A DNA stretch of 64,000 nt from TMED78 sp036337035 (GCA_036337035.1 JAYZFC010000002.1:62001-126000), one strand, 5' to 3'; counted from the first letter of the stretch, positions 36,267 to 46,361 are shown. Notes: generated by a model not told the origin, from the sequence alone. A program made the numbers and translations.

Positions 36267-36884
36267 CTATACGATATCTATTAATTCTTTTGAGCCTTCT
36301 ATAATCATCTGGCACGATACATAAAAAATAATAATTGCTCCTAAGTAAGCTATCCATTTATGTCTAAAAATAAGTTTAGCTATTAATGAAGCTGCTAAAC
36401 CCATAAAAGCTACAGATAAAGCTAATCCCACTACCAGTATCCATATTTCCTCTCTTGCTATACCTGCAACAGCTAAAACATTGTCTAAAGACATAGAAAT
36501 ATCAGCTATAATTATTTGAAAAATAGCCTGCTTCATAGTTTTTTTATTTTGAGCCCTTTCTTTACTTGCTATATTTCCTGTTGAGTTATCGCCAGTATGA
36601 TGTTTTCTCAGATCTGACCCAAGCTTCCAACTTACCCAAAGTAATAATAACCCTCCAATGAAAAGAAGGCCTGTTATTTGAAGTAGCTGAACAGTAATAG
36701 AAGCAAAGAAAATTCTCATGAATGTCGCAAATAAAATGCCTAGGATCATTGCTTTTGCTCTTTGTTCCTTTTTTAATCCAACAGTAGCCATTGCAATTAC
36801 AATTGCATTATCACCTGCTAACACAATGTCAACTAAAAGCACCTGAAAAAGCGCAGTTAATGAATCTAATGAAATAATTCCCAT
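36267..36884 (-). CDS. TerC family membrane protein (YjbE-like)
   Basis: This 205-residue protein has about seven hydrophobic segments. The N-terminal LLVDIVLAGDNAIVIAMAT and the repeat copy IIADISMSLDNVLAVAGIA are the paired aspartate-containing motifs of TerC proteins. These have been linked to manganese efflux and to metallation of exported enzymes. It heads the minus-strand operon and is divergent from the TonB-dependent receptor gene, which makes a metal-homeostasis theme plausible, as inference. Confidence 0.88.
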   Translation of the reverse strand: MGIISLDSLTALFQVLLVDIVLAGDNAIVIAMATVGLKKEQRAKAMILGILFATFMRIFFASITVQLLQITGLLFIGGLLLLWVSWKLGSDLRKHHTGDNSTGNIASKERAQNKKTMKQAIFQIIIADISMSLDNVLAVAGIAREEIWILVVGLALSVAFMGLAASLIAKLIFRHKWIAYLGAIIIFYVSCQMIIEGSKELIDIV

Positions 36885-37013
36885 AAAAAACCTAAATATA
36901 AAATTTGTTATTTTTATAATTTATTGATTTTGATAATATTCATTATATCTAGTTATTTGATCTCATTAAATAGCTTAAGTTTTAATTTAATTAAAGGTAA
37001 AAATATAATTATT

Positions 37014-39053
37014 ATGATCAAAAATAATGCCATATTCATTTCTTTCATTTTTCTATATGTATTTCTTAATACTGCTCTGTCACAAGAATTAAATAATGTA
37101 ATAGAAGAAGTAATTACTGAATCTACAAGGCTAGAGCAACCTTTACTAAAAGTACCATCATCAATAAGCATTATTACAAAAGAGGAGATTGAGCAAGGTA
37201 GGCAAGAAATTAACATAGATGAAGCTTTATCGGTAGTTCCAGGGCTATTTATTCAGAATAGATATAATTTTGCGCAAGATCTTAGAATCTCTATTAGAGG
37301 CTTTGGCTCGAGATCAAGTTTTGGTATAAGAGGCATTAAAATACTTGTAGATGGTATACCAGAAACTTTACCAGATGGGCAAGGACAAGTAGATAGTATT
37401 GATATTAGCTCTATAAAACAAATAGAAGTAATAAGGAGCCCAAGCTCATCTATATATGGTAATGCTTCGGGTGGAATTATTAATTTTATTTCTGATGATA
37501 ATATAAATTCATTTTTATCAACTAAATTCATCTCTGGAGATCATGGATTTAATAAAAAGCAAATTAAAATAAATAAAAGTTCAAATAAAATAAATTATTC
37601 TTTTGGAATAGCAGAAACTAATTATCAAGGTTATCGCCAGCATAGCCAATCAACAAACAAACAATTCTATGGAAAAATAAATATTGAACTAGATAATAAT
37701 AAAAAACTGATAACGAGTTTTAATCATACAAATCAGCCCTTATCAAAAGATCCAGGAGCAATAAATATTTCACAAGTGGCCACTAATAGAAAACAGGCTA
37801 GAGATAAAAATATCTTATTTGATTCAGGTGAAGAGCTAAAAAATAATAAATTTGGACTTACTTTTATTTATCCTATTAATAAATATCACTCTATTAAAAG
37901 TAATATTTTTAATATTTCTAGAGATTTTAAAAATAAATTACCATTTAAGAATGGTGGCTCAGTTGATTTATCAAGATCATTTTCAGGAGGCGGACTATCT
38001 TATACTTATAACTCAAAAAATAATATAAATAATAGACTTATTATTGGCATAGATATTGAAAATCAGAATGATAATAGAAAAAGGTATGATAATATTAATG
38101 GGGTATTAGGTAATATATCATTGAATCAAAAAGAAATTGTTAAAACTAATGCTTTCTATATCAGAGAAGAATTTAACTATAATTTATTTGATATAGCACT
38201 TGGTTTAAGAAATGATAATATATCTTTCATAGTTGATGATTACTTATTATTAAATGGTAATGAATCAGGAAAAAGAATCTTAAATAATACTAGCCCTTCA
38301 ATCAGTATTCTTTATAACTTAAGAAATAATATTGTACTATTCTCAAATCTGTCTACATCGTTTCAAACACCTACTACTACTGAGTTTTCTAATCCTTCTG
38401 GTGAAGGTGGATTTAACCCTAACTTAAATGCACAGTCATCTAAAAATATAGAGTTAGGTCTTAGATCTTCTTCTAATAAAATTAATTATGAAATAATCTT
38501 ATTTAAAAATAAAAGTATAAATGAAATATTGCCATATGAAATAGAGCAGTATCCAGGTAGAAGCTTTTATAAGAATATAGGAAAAACTAATCGTGAAGGA
38601 ATTGAATTGTACTCTAAATATATGATAAATGATAATTTTACAATTATTTCTAATTATACATTTTCTAATTTTGAATTTGATTATTTTATTGATGATACTA
38701 ATGACTTTTCTGGAAATTCAATACCTGGATTTCCAGAAAATATCTTTTTTACTGAATTCCTATATAAAAATAATAGTTTTTTTTCATCAATCGATTTTCA
38801 GTATGTAGATAAGATTTTTATTACTAATAATAATGCAGTTTCTACAGATAAGTATTTTTTATCTAATATGAGAATGGGCTTTGAATATAAAATTGATAAT
38901 TTTACAATTAGCTCTTTTTTTGGAATTAATAACTTATTTAATCAAGATTACAACTCTAATCTAAGAATTAATGCTTTTGGAGCTCGTTATTATGAGCCTG
39001 CGCCAAGAAGAGCTACTTACTTAGGAATCTCTGTAACTTCATCATTACAATAA
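37014..39053 (+). CDS. TonB-dependent outer-membrane receptor
   Basis: The frame opens at 36924, but the ATG at 37014 begins a proper signal peptide ending NTALSQE, so I choose it (679 residues). An EEVIT segment soon after the cleavage site may be the TonB box. The plug domain (about 25-150) has VPSSISIITKEEI, ISIRGFGSRSSFGIRG and DGIPETLPDGQGQ. The remainder is a 22-strand-type barrel rich in Asn. The closing residues are SVTSSLQ, without the usual terminal aromatic. Ligand is probably a metal chelate but cannot be read. It lies 2 nt before folKP. Confidence 0.88.
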   Translation: MIKNNAIFISFIFLYVFLNTALSQELNNVIEEVITESTRLEQPLLKVPSSISIITKEEIEQGRQEINIDEALSVVPGLFIQNRYNFAQDLRISIRGFGSRSSFGIRGIKILVDGIPETLPDGQGQVDSIDISSIKQIEVIRSPSSSIYGNASGGIINFISDDNINSFLSTKFISGDHGFNKKQIKINKSSNKINYSFGIAETNYQGYRQHSQSTNKQFYGKINIELDNNKKLITSFNHTNQPLSKDPGAINISQVATNRKQARDKNILFDSGEELKNNKFGLTFIYPINKYHSIKSNIFNISRDFKNKLPFKNGGSVDLSRSFSGGGLSYTYNSKNNINNRLIIGIDIENQNDNRKRYDNINGVLGNISLNQKEIVKTNAFYIREEFNYNLFDIALGLRNDNISFIVDDYLLLNGNESGKRILNNTSPSISILYNLRNNIVLFSNLSTSFQTPTTTEFSNPSGEGGFNPNLNAQSSKNIELGLRSSSNKINYEIILFKNKSINEILPYEIEQYPGRSFYKNIGKTNREGIELYSKYMINDNFTIISNYTFSNFEFDYFIDDTNDFSGNSIPGFPENIFFTEFLYKNNSFFSSIDFQYVDKIFITNNNAVSTDKYFLSNMRMGFEYKIDNFTISSFFGINNLFNQDYNSNLRINAFGARYYEPAPRRATYLGISVTSSLQ

Positions 39054-39055
39054 TT

Positions 39056-40327
39056 ATGGACATATATCTTGGCTTAGGATCAAATTTAGGAGATAGAAAA
39101 AACAATCTCTCTAAGGCTATATATCTTCTTGAAAAATCTGGTGTTTTAATTCTAAAAATCTCTCCTATAATTGAAACACCTGCTTTACTTATTGAAGATT
39201 CTCCTAGTGACTGGGACCTACCTTTTCTTAATCTAGTTGTTTTTTGTAGAGTAACTAAGGATCCTGAATTATTTTTTTTAGATATACAAAAAATAGAATC
39301 TCAACTAGGTAGAGTAAACAATAAAAAATGGTCCCCTAGGTCAATTGATATTGATATTCTGACTTGGGGAAATAAAATTATTTCTTCAAAAAATCTACGC
39401 ATACCACATCCTAAGATAAAAGAAAGAAATTTTGTTCTAACTCCTCTACTTTCGTTAAACCCTAAACTCAAAATACCAGGAATAAAAAAAAACATAATAG
39501 ACCTATCAACTAGTATAGAAAACCACATACCGTTGTGGATGGGAATAATAAACATAACGCCTGACTCATTCTCAGATGGAGGGGCATATAAAAACATTGA
39601 TGATATAAATAATAGAATTAATAGAATGGTTGAGAATGGAGTAAATATAATAGATATTGGTGGTGAATCAACCAGACCAAACGCAAAAATTATTTCAAGC
39701 GATGAAGAATGGGAACGAATTTTTCCTATGCTTCAGCTACTTAAAGAAAAGAGAAAACATAACGTATTGTATCCACATATAAGTGTAGATACATATCATC
39801 CAGAAACAGCTATTAAAGCAATTGAATTAGGTGTAGAAATAATTAACGATGTAAGTGGCCTAACTACCCCAGAAATGCAAGATGTAGCAAAAAACAGTAA
39901 ACAAGATTGGATAGCAATGCATAATCTTGGTATTCCTGCTAATAAAGATAAAATTATAGCTGATGAATCATTAGATAAAATAAATGAAACTATAGATAAA
40001 TGGTTAATAAAAAATATAAAAATATGGGAAAAATCTGGTATCGACCTAAGTAGAATAATTTTTGACCCAGGAATAGGATTTGGAAAAAATTCTACTCAAT
40101 CATATAAAATATTATCTTGTGTAGGTAGATTTAAGAAGTATGGTTTAAGAGTCCTAGTAGGGCATTCAAGGAAATCATTTTTAAATAATATAAGCAAAAA
40201 TCAAAAAAATAAAGACATAGAAACTTTAGGTATCTCAATGAAACTGCTAAAACAAAAAGTTGATATCTTAAGAGTTCATAATGTTGAAATTCATACTCGA
40301 GCATACAGAAGTTCGCTAAAAGTATAA
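39056..40327 (+). CDS. Fused hydroxymethyldihydropterin pyrophosphokinase (FolK) and dihydropteroate synthase (FolP)
   Basis: This is a 423-residue bifunctional folate enzyme. Residues 1 to about 155 are HPPK: GLGSNLGDR (6-14), and SPRSIDIDIL (93-102) is the catalytic signature. Residues about 160-423 are DHPS: GIINITPDSFSDGG (163-176), DIGGESTRP (200-208), DPGIGFGK, and GHSRKSF near the C terminus. Together they convert 6-hydroxymethyl-dihydropterin plus pABA to dihydropteroate. Most bacteria have separate genes; a FolK-FolP fusion is known in Francisella and plants. Both catalytic sets look intact. It follows the TonB receptor by 2 nt. Confidence 0.92.
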   Translation: MDIYLGLGSNLGDRKNNLSKAIYLLEKSGVLILKISPIIETPALLIEDSPSDWDLPFLNLVVFCRVTKDPELFFLDIQKIESQLGRVNNKKWSPRSIDIDILTWGNKIISSKNLRIPHPKIKERNFVLTPLLSLNPKLKIPGIKKNIIDLSTSIENHIPLWMGIINITPDSFSDGGAYKNIDDINNRINRMVENGVNIIDIGGESTRPNAKIISSDEEWERIFPMLQLLKEKRKHNVLYPHISVDTYHPETAIKAIELGVEIINDVSGLTTPEMQDVAKNSKQDWIAMHNLGIPANKDKIIADESLDKINETIDKWLIKNIKIWEKSGIDLSRIIFDPGIGFGKNSTQSYKILSCVGRFKKYGLRVLVGHSRKSFLNNISKNQKNKDIETLGISMKLLKQKVDILRVHNVEIHTRAYRSSLKV

Positions 40328-40349
40328 AACTTTAGGTATTAAATATAGA

Positions 40350-40967
40350 TTAATTAGAATTAAATTTTTTACTATAATAATGCCAGATTAGCCTAGCTGC
40401 TATAGATCTTAAGGGTGACCATCTCATCCCTAAAACTAAAGATTGGTCAGTAATTCTGTTTTTTATTAGATCCTTTGATCCATTTATTAAACCTAAATCT
40501 GTTGATGGCCATATATCTATGCGCTCCATAGCACTTAGCATATACATTGATGCAGTCCATGGACCAATACCTGGAATTTTTGTAAGTTTTTTTAACACTT
40601 GTTCATCGCTATCATGATCTAACTTAGATAAACTTAATTCCTTATTACTGATTAATTTTGCTAAATTATAACAGCAAAAAGATTTTTTTTTTGATAACCC
40701 CATGTGCATCAGACCTTCTATGCCTATACTAATTACTGCTTCAGTTGATACCTCATTAATATATTTTTCTAATTTATTAAATATAGTTTTAGCAGCTATA
40801 GTTGATATTTGTTGCTCAATTACTATGAGTACTAATGATCTAAATGAAGGTTCTCTATACCAGTATTTTGGAATGCCCCAAAAGTCTACTATAAGCTTTA
40901 TTTCTGAATATCTAGAGGCTAACTTATTAACATTGTTTTTGAAATTTTTTATTTTGTGATCAGCCAT
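40350..40967 (-). CDS. DNA-3-methyladenine glycosylase II-like (AlkA family) base-excision enzyme
   Basis: This 205-residue protein has the helix-hairpin-helix GPD fold. The hairpin LTKIPGIGPWTASMYML is near residue 130, and the catalytic aspartate lies in WPSTDLGL about 20 residues later. SLVLIVIEQQIST near residue 45 matches the family's helix that precedes substrate binding. It removes alkylated purines from DNA. It lacks the N-terminal TBP-like domain of E. coli AlkA, so it is a short form. It is convergent with folKP. Confidence 0.88.
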   Translation of the reverse strand: MADHKIKNFKNNVNKLASRYSEIKLIVDFWGIPKYWYREPSFRSLVLIVIEQQISTIAAKTIFNKLEKYINEVSTEAVISIGIEGLMHMGLSKKKSFCCYNLAKLISNKELSLSKLDHDSDEQVLKKLTKIPGIGPWTASMYMLSAMERIDIWPSTDLGLINGSKDLIKNRITDQSLVLGMRWSPLRSIAARLIWHYYSKKFNSN

Positions 40968-41114
40968 AATAATTTACAATTTAATTAGTAAAAGAGAGTG
41001 TATATAAAGCATAAATAGGATAATCTTACTATAGTATGGCTAATGAATTTAAAGTAATTCCAGAATTAATATAAAAGCTATACAATAATAAGAATTTTAA
41101 ATTTTAGGTAGCAT

Positions 41115-42578
41115 ATGAAATATTCAAAAGTAGGTATAAGTGGTTTCTCATCCTACTTTCCTCCATATAGAGTTAAACTGGAAGATTGGTGTAATTGGAC
41201 AGGATCTAATTGGGATAAGATAAACTCTGTAGTTGGAAAAAGCTTCAGAATGAAGGGTCCAGATCAAAGTATTTATACTTTAGCAGCTTCTGCTGTAATC
41301 AAATTAATTGATCAATATAAAATTGATCCATCTCGGATTGCTTTTCTAGGACTAGGAACTGAATCTAGTACTGATAATTCAGCAGGGGCCATAATTATTA
41401 AGGGTATGATAGATAAAGCATTAAACCAAAGAGGACTTGAACCTATCAATAGGAATTGTGAAGTACCAGAAATAAAACATGCATGCCTTGGAGGCATATA
41501 TTCATTAAAAAATGCCTTAAGATATTTAACTCTAGATAATAGTAATAACTGTGCAATTGTTGTAAGTGCTGATATAGCAGAATATGCACGAGGGAGCTCT
41601 GGGGAACCTACGCAAGGTGCTGGAGCTGTCGCAATGCTATTAGAAAAAAATCCTAAAATCCTAGAAATTAATTTATCTGAAATTGGAACTGCCTCTTCCT
41701 ATAGAGAAATTGATTTTCGAAAACCAGTATTGAGAAATATAATCAGAGGTAATCTTAACTGTCATTTTCAAGACCTGCCAGTATTTAACGGAAAGTATAC
41801 TAATGCCTGTTACTTAGATGAAACAACTCATGCATTAAAAGATATGATGAAAAAAAGCAATCAGAATTCATTTAAATATTTTAATCGAATTGAAGCAGTA
41901 TTTACTCATCGACCATATCACTATATGCCAATCACATCTTTTGCAATGAGTTATCTATTTAGCCTTAGCTGGGATAAGAAGAGCCACAACGAATTAAAAG
42001 AACACTGTGAAAATGCTAATATCAATTTTAAAGAAATAATTGATGAAATGAGCTCTAATCCTGATTTTATAACTGCAGCTAAAACTGGTAATGTCGAGAA
42101 AGATATCTATCCCAAATCTATAGGATTATTAAAAAAATTCAGAGAAACATCTATTTTTAGAGACTTAGTTAAAAAGAAACTTACACTAGGTTCTGAGATC
42201 ATGAAAGAAATTGGAAATGTGTATTGTGCGGCATTGCCAGCATGGATATCTGCAGGATTAGAAGAGGCAGCAAATCAAAATATTTCACTTACTAATAAAA
42301 AAATCGTAGCCATTGGCTATGGTAGTGGTGATGCGGCAGAATCAATTCCAATGCAAGTTGTCGAAGGATGGAAAAATGAGGCTTTAAAAATTGGGTTAAA
42401 AAAATCGCTACAGCTTTCTCAAAACCTTTCTGAAATACAATATAATAATCTCCATGATAAAGGCAAAGCTGATAATTTAACACCTCCAGAAAAAGGATTT
42501 ACAATAGAATCTGTTGGATCAAATGCTAGCTCTATTTATAGTGATGAAGGTATTGAGTATTACCAATTTATTGATTAA
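41115..42578 (+). CDS. mvaS: Hydroxymethylglutaryl-CoA synthase
   Basis: This 487-residue thiolase-fold enzyme condenses acetoacetyl-CoA and acetyl-CoA to HMG-CoA. The nucleophile is C124 in KHACLGGIYSLKNA, the general acid E83 lies in GLGTESS, and H265 in VFTHRPYHYMP fits the histidine of the family. It is longer than typical bacterial MvaS (about 390), with extra C-terminal sequence. It is the first gene of the mevalonate locus but on the opposite strand to the other steps; its 3' end overlaps idi by 11 nt. AGGT is just upstream of the ATG. Confidence 0.9.
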   Translation: MKYSKVGISGFSSYFPPYRVKLEDWCNWTGSNWDKINSVVGKSFRMKGPDQSIYTLAASAVIKLIDQYKIDPSRIAFLGLGTESSTDNSAGAIIIKGMIDKALNQRGLEPINRNCEVPEIKHACLGGIYSLKNALRYLTLDNSNNCAIVVSADIAEYARGSSGEPTQGAGAVAMLLEKNPKILEINLSEIGTASSYREIDFRKPVLRNIIRGNLNCHFQDLPVFNGKYTNACYLDETTHALKDMMKKSNQNSFKYFNRIEAVFTHRPYHYMPITSFAMSYLFSLSWDKKSHNELKEHCENANINFKEIIDEMSSNPDFITAAKTGNVEKDIYPKSIGLLKKFRETSIFRDLVKKKLTLGSEIMKEIGNVYCAALPAWISAGLEEAANQNISLTNKKIVAIGYGSGDAAESIPMQVVEGWKNEALKIGLKKSLQLSQNLSEIQYNNLHDKGKADNLTPPEKGFTIESVGSNASSIYSDEGIEYYQFID

Positions 42579-43125
42579 TTATTATATCTGAATAATTCTC
42601 TAATATGTGATCTACCTCCATCCTGCACCATGGAGTGAATATTTCTGGTTTATTTTTTATCTTAATAGATAGAGATTCTAAATTTATATATTTGTAATCA
42701 GAAATTTCTTCTTTATTTATTTTAAATTCACCATCATATATTCCATAAAAAACATAGCAATATTCATTTTCTGATCCAATTTCATTATAGGGAGCATAAT
42801 ATTTAAATTTATAGAGAAAATTTAATTGACAGGTTATACCTAATTCCTCAAAAACCCTTCTACTAGCAGAATCTTCAATATTTTCTCCAGCATAGGGGTG
42901 AGAACAACATGAATTAGACCAATAGTTTGGCCACAACATTTTTTTTTTGCTTCTTTTCTGGATAAAAATTTCCTTTTTTCTATTAATTATGAAAACAGAA
43001 AATGCTCTATGAAGAAGACCTTTGCCTAAATGACAATCACTCTTAGAGCCTAAACCTATCTGGTTATCATAATCATCTACAAGAATAAGATCTCGAGAGC
43101 TAGTAGAGCTTAATTTATCAATCAT
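42568..43125 (-). CDS. idi: Isopentenyl-diphosphate delta-isomerase, type 1 (Nudix)
   Basis: The frame opens at 43164, but the ATG at 43125 has GAGAAG 4 nt upstream and gives a normal N terminus (185 residues). The active-site cysteine is in NSCCSHPYAGE, and the Nudix-like helix is SASRRVFEELGI. The enzyme interconverts IPP and DMAPP using a divalent metal. The start overlaps the end of the HMGR-kinase fusion by 8 nt, so it is translated with the mevalonate genes. Confidence 0.92.
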   Translation of the reverse strand: MIDKLSSTSSRDLILVDDYDNQIGLGSKSDCHLGKGLLHRAFSVFIINRKKEIFIQKRSKKKMLWPNYWSNSCCSHPYAGENIEDSASRRVFEELGITCQLNFLYKFKYYAPYNEIGSENEYCYVFYGIYDGEFKINKEEISDYKYINLESLSIKIKNKPEIFTPWCRMEVDHILENYSDIIINQ

Positions 43126-45391
43126 TAATCTTCTCGTTACTAACCGTAATTGGGATTCCATCAAAACCTTTCTTTTTAATTGATGAAATCATTTTATTTT
43201 GAATTTCAGAATTCTCACATATCGCTATAATAGATCCACCCCCTCCACTACCTGTTAATTTAGCTCCTAAGGCACCATTTAATCTTGCGATATCAATTAA
43301 TTTTTCTATCTCAGGAGTTGATACCTGAAGAGCATTTAACATACCATGACAGATATTCATTAATTCACCTAAATCTTCATAATCCTCAGATTGAATTGCT
43401 TCAATCCCTTTTAAAACTATAGAATCTATTTGATCAAAAATTTTCTCATATATGATTGGATCTTTTTTCCAAGCTGTTTTAACCTTACTCACAGTCCTAG
43501 CGGTAAGACCTTCTTTTTTTGTAAATCCAATTATCATATAAATAGGCTTCTTTATATTTAATAATTCAATGAATTGTGGATCTGAATTTCTATAAACTAG
43601 AGGTTTGCCATAACAGGCTAGAGTATTATCTATACCGCTTGGATTTCCATGGGCCACTTTCTCTGATAAAAATGCCAATCTATTTACTTCTTCATCAGAT
43701 AATTTTAGATCAAAATGATTATCTAAAGCTCTTATTATTGCAACGGCCATGGCTGCTGAACCTCCTAAACCCATTCCCCTCGGAAGTTCTGGAAAAACCT
43801 CTATTTTCATCGACTTTGATCTTAATCCCAATTCATTAAGTATAATAGAGGCAGGTTTTTCAAAGGAATACTGTTTGGTGGGATCCTGCTCTAATTTATA
43901 CTCAACACCCCATCTAGGTATTAATATATGTGTACCTTCTGAATAATCTTCTATCTGTGCCTTTATTTTCATAGGTAATGGAGCTGCTATGGCATGCTTG
44001 CCATATACTACAGCGTGCTCCCCAAGAAGAATTATTTTACCAAAACCTACTCCTAAAGATTTGTCTGTATCTAGAGAGCTATTAATTTTATTACTTTTTT
44101 TATCCTCTAGATTAGATATTATTTCTTTAGCTTTCCATATTTTTATCTCTCCACTAAGAACTAGATCATCTAAAACCTCATCGAAGTTATCCTCGCTAGC
44201 GCCTGCTGCTTTTACAACACTTCGTGCATGCAAAGTCATATGGCCTTTTTGGATACCATCAGTAGCTAGAGCCTTAATAGCAGATAGATTTTGTGCTAAC
44301 CCAGCTGCTGCCATGACTTTTCCTAATTCCTTTGATGAATTAATGTCAAGTAATCTTAAATTTATTCCAACAGTAGAATTAGTATTCACATTGGAGCTAA
44401 CTATACCAACTTGCAAGGGAATCTCTATCTCTCCATAAAGCGATCCGTCCTTTGCTTTAGTCCATCTAGTTAATGATGTGTATCGTCCACTAATTGATGC
44501 ATAAGAATGTGCCCCTGCCTCTATTGCTCTCCAGTCATTTCCTGTAGCAATTGCTATTGGATCGATACCATTCATTACTCCTTTATTATGAGTTGCAGCC
44601 CTATAAGGATCAATTTCAGCAAATTCACTAGCTAAAATTATTGCATCTCTAATCTCTTCACCAGAAGAGTTATTATTTTTAAGAAATTCTGTTGGAATAT
44701 TACAGCTTGCCCTAAAAATTGAGCGATCTGCCAAATTTGATAATATTCTTAAAAAAGCCTTACCTCCAGCTATCGACTCAACTAAAGGTGCAATACCTTC
44801 ACACATGCTATTAACCAGATTTGCACCCATTGCATCACAAGTATCAACTAATAGATGAAGAACAATCATTCTTTGTTTTCTTGAGGGTAAAGGATGTGTA
44901 TAAAATTCTATATCTTTTGCACCTCCTCCTCTTGCTACCATATTGGGATGAAAACTATTCGCTAAGTTTAATAAATCTTGCTTTTTTTTAATTAAAGCTG
45001 ATTTGCAAGATTCTATATCTTTAATATCAATAATCTGAATCTGGCCTATCATTAATTGCTCTCCATCCTTTGCTGAAAAGCCTCCAGACTTTCGAACTAA
45101 TTTAGAAGCTGAACTAAGGGCAGCAACAACAGACGGTTCCTCAACAGCCATTGGTAAAATATAATCCTTACCATTTACAACGAGGTTCATTGCTAAACCT
45201 AATGGCAAGCCCATTACACCCACAACATTTTCTATCATGCTATCAGCTGAAGATGAATTTAAAGTGTGATTGCCAGATAATAAAGAAAAAAGATCATTTT
45301 CTGAAATAAGCCCTTGCTCATAAATTTTTTCAATTCGGTCACGAATATCTAGTCTATAAAACTCTGAAATATTTAAGTCCTTCTTACTCAT
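43118..45391 (-). CDS. Fused HMG-CoA reductase (class II) and mevalonate kinase
   Basis: This single 757-residue chain has two domains. Residues 1 to about 430 are class II HMG-CoA reductase: ENVVGVMGLPLG (54-65), VEEPSVVAA with catalytic glutamate about 84, DAMGANLVN (186-194), lysine K270 in THNKG, D286 in TGNDWRA, and the histidine segment GHMTLHAR (383-390). Residues about 446-757 are a GHMP kinase: GKIILLGEHAVVYG (451-464), PRGMGLGGSAA (537-547), HGNPSGIDN (581-589) and LTGSGGGGS near 720. The protein should turn HMG-CoA into mevalonate and then 5-phosphomevalonate. No frameshift or stop separates the domains. The gene overlaps its upstream neighbour by 4 nt. Confidence 0.93.
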   Translation of the reverse strand: MSKKDLNISEFYRLDIRDRIEKIYEQGLISENDLFSLLSGNHTLNSSSADSMIENVVGVMGLPLGLAMNLVVNGKDYILPMAVEEPSVVAALSSASKLVRKSGGFSAKDGEQLMIGQIQIIDIKDIESCKSALIKKKQDLLNLANSFHPNMVARGGGAKDIEFYTHPLPSRKQRMIVLHLLVDTCDAMGANLVNSMCEGIAPLVESIAGGKAFLRILSNLADRSIFRASCNIPTEFLKNNNSSGEEIRDAIILASEFAEIDPYRAATHNKGVMNGIDPIAIATGNDWRAIEAGAHSYASISGRYTSLTRWTKAKDGSLYGEIEIPLQVGIVSSNVNTNSTVGINLRLLDINSSKELGKVMAAAGLAQNLSAIKALATDGIQKGHMTLHARSVVKAAGASEDNFDEVLDDLVLSGEIKIWKAKEIISNLEDKKSNKINSSLDTDKSLGVGFGKIILLGEHAVVYGKHAIAAPLPMKIKAQIEDYSEGTHILIPRWGVEYKLEQDPTKQYSFEKPASIILNELGLRSKSMKIEVFPELPRGMGLGGSAAMAVAIIRALDNHFDLKLSDEEVNRLAFLSEKVAHGNPSGIDNTLACYGKPLVYRNSDPQFIELLNIKKPIYMIIGFTKKEGLTARTVSKVKTAWKKDPIIYEKIFDQIDSIVLKGIEAIQSEDYEDLGELMNICHGMLNALQVSTPEIEKLIDIARLNGALGAKLTGSGGGGSIIAICENSEIQNKMISSIKKKGFDGIPITVSNEKIND

Positions 45392-46359
45392 TCATAAAAT
45401 TCCTCATAATTAAGGCCATTACTATCAATCTCTACATCTATAATTTTATATTTTCTTTCAATCTCAATATTAAATTTAGACAAGGCCTCTGTATCATCAG
45501 AAAACACTATACCTATATCTCCTCCTCCACTTCCGCTAACTTTATAATCTAAATTATATTTTTTTGCAGTATTTAATATTTCTTTATGCTCTTTACTAAT
45601 AATATTGATACCTATTTCACTACCAAGAATATCCAATTTAGAATTATAAAAACTTATTGCTTTAAGAAAATCTTTAGGACTGTCTTCCTTTATTGACAAA
45701 TAGCAATTTTCAATAATATCTCCTAGAGAAAGTATTATCTCATTATATTTTTTTTTATTATTAATTCTCCATTTATTGAAGCTCATTATATAGGATTTTG
45801 TTGATATAGGGATACCAGTATATACAATACTAAAGTCAATTCCTGATGGAAGATTAATAGGGTCGCAATCAACTCCACTTTCCTGAGAATTTCTATATAC
45901 TAATGTGCCACCAAATTTACTAACTGCTAGATCAATACCGCTACCTAAATTATTTTGAAAAATCTTATATATAGATATTTGCTCCTCTAAGGAAATATCT
46001 TTTAAAAAAATACTAGACCAAGACAAAAATGTTGCAGAACTAGATCCTAAGCCTAGTTTATTATCATGATAATAAAGTTCTGAAGAATCTATCTTTCCTT
46101 TCCATGCTTGAGATTTATAGTATTTAGATTTTTTAGTTACTATATCAATTAATCTAATACCTGAATTTTCCCCAGTTTTAAATAAGTTAATATTAGATCT
46201 ATTCATTTTAGTTTCTAAAAAACAATCGTCACCATCAATAAAATTAACTTCAGATTGGGCTCTTCTATTCACTGCAAAAGCTATAGCTGGTTTTCCACAG
46301 AGAACAGCATATTCTCCAATCAAAATTACCTTGCCTGGTGCAGATGATAAAAATCTCAT
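45388..46359 (-). CDS. GHMP kinase, probable phosphomevalonate kinase
   Basis: This 323-residue kinase has APGKVILIGEYAVLCGKPAI at the N terminus, the ATP loop KLGLGSSSATFL near residue 108, GSGIDLAVSKFGG near residue 147, and VSGSGGGDIGIV near residue 280. These follow the ERG8-type phosphomevalonate kinase pattern. Position between the mevalonate-kinase fusion and the decarboxylase supports phosphomevalonate kinase over a second mevalonate kinase. The start is 2 nt from the mvaD stop and the stop overlaps the fusion start. It would form 5-diphosphomevalonate. Confidence 0.85.
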   Translation of the reverse strand: MRFLSSAPGKVILIGEYAVLCGKPAIAFAVNRRAQSEVNFIDGDDCFLETKMNRSNINLFKTGENSGIRLIDIVTKKSKYYKSQAWKGKIDSSELYYHDNKLGLGSSSATFLSWSSIFLKDISLEEQISIYKIFQNNLGSGIDLAVSKFGGTLVYRNSQESGVDCDPINLPSGIDFSIVYTGIPISTKSYIMSFNKWRINNKKKYNEIILSLGDIIENCYLSIKEDSPKDFLKAISFYNSKLDILGSEIGINIISKEHKEILNTAKKYNLDYKVSGSGGGDIGIVFSDDTEALSKFNIEIERKYKIIDVEIDSNGLNYEEFYE

Positions 46360-46361
46360 AA

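Noticed and set aside
36924..37013. An upstream start for the TonB receptor
   Set aside because: The extra 30 residues are hydrophobic and would precede a normal signal peptide; the ATG at 37014 is better.
40968..41114. A possible tRNA or small RNA in the gap before mvaS
   Set aside because: No cloverleaf or strong hairpin can be folded by eye; the stretch is simply A/T-rich leader DNA.
43989..44438. A 149-residue plus-strand open frame opposite the HMG-CoA reductase domain
   Set aside because: It is antisense to conserved catalytic sequence and shows no family features.
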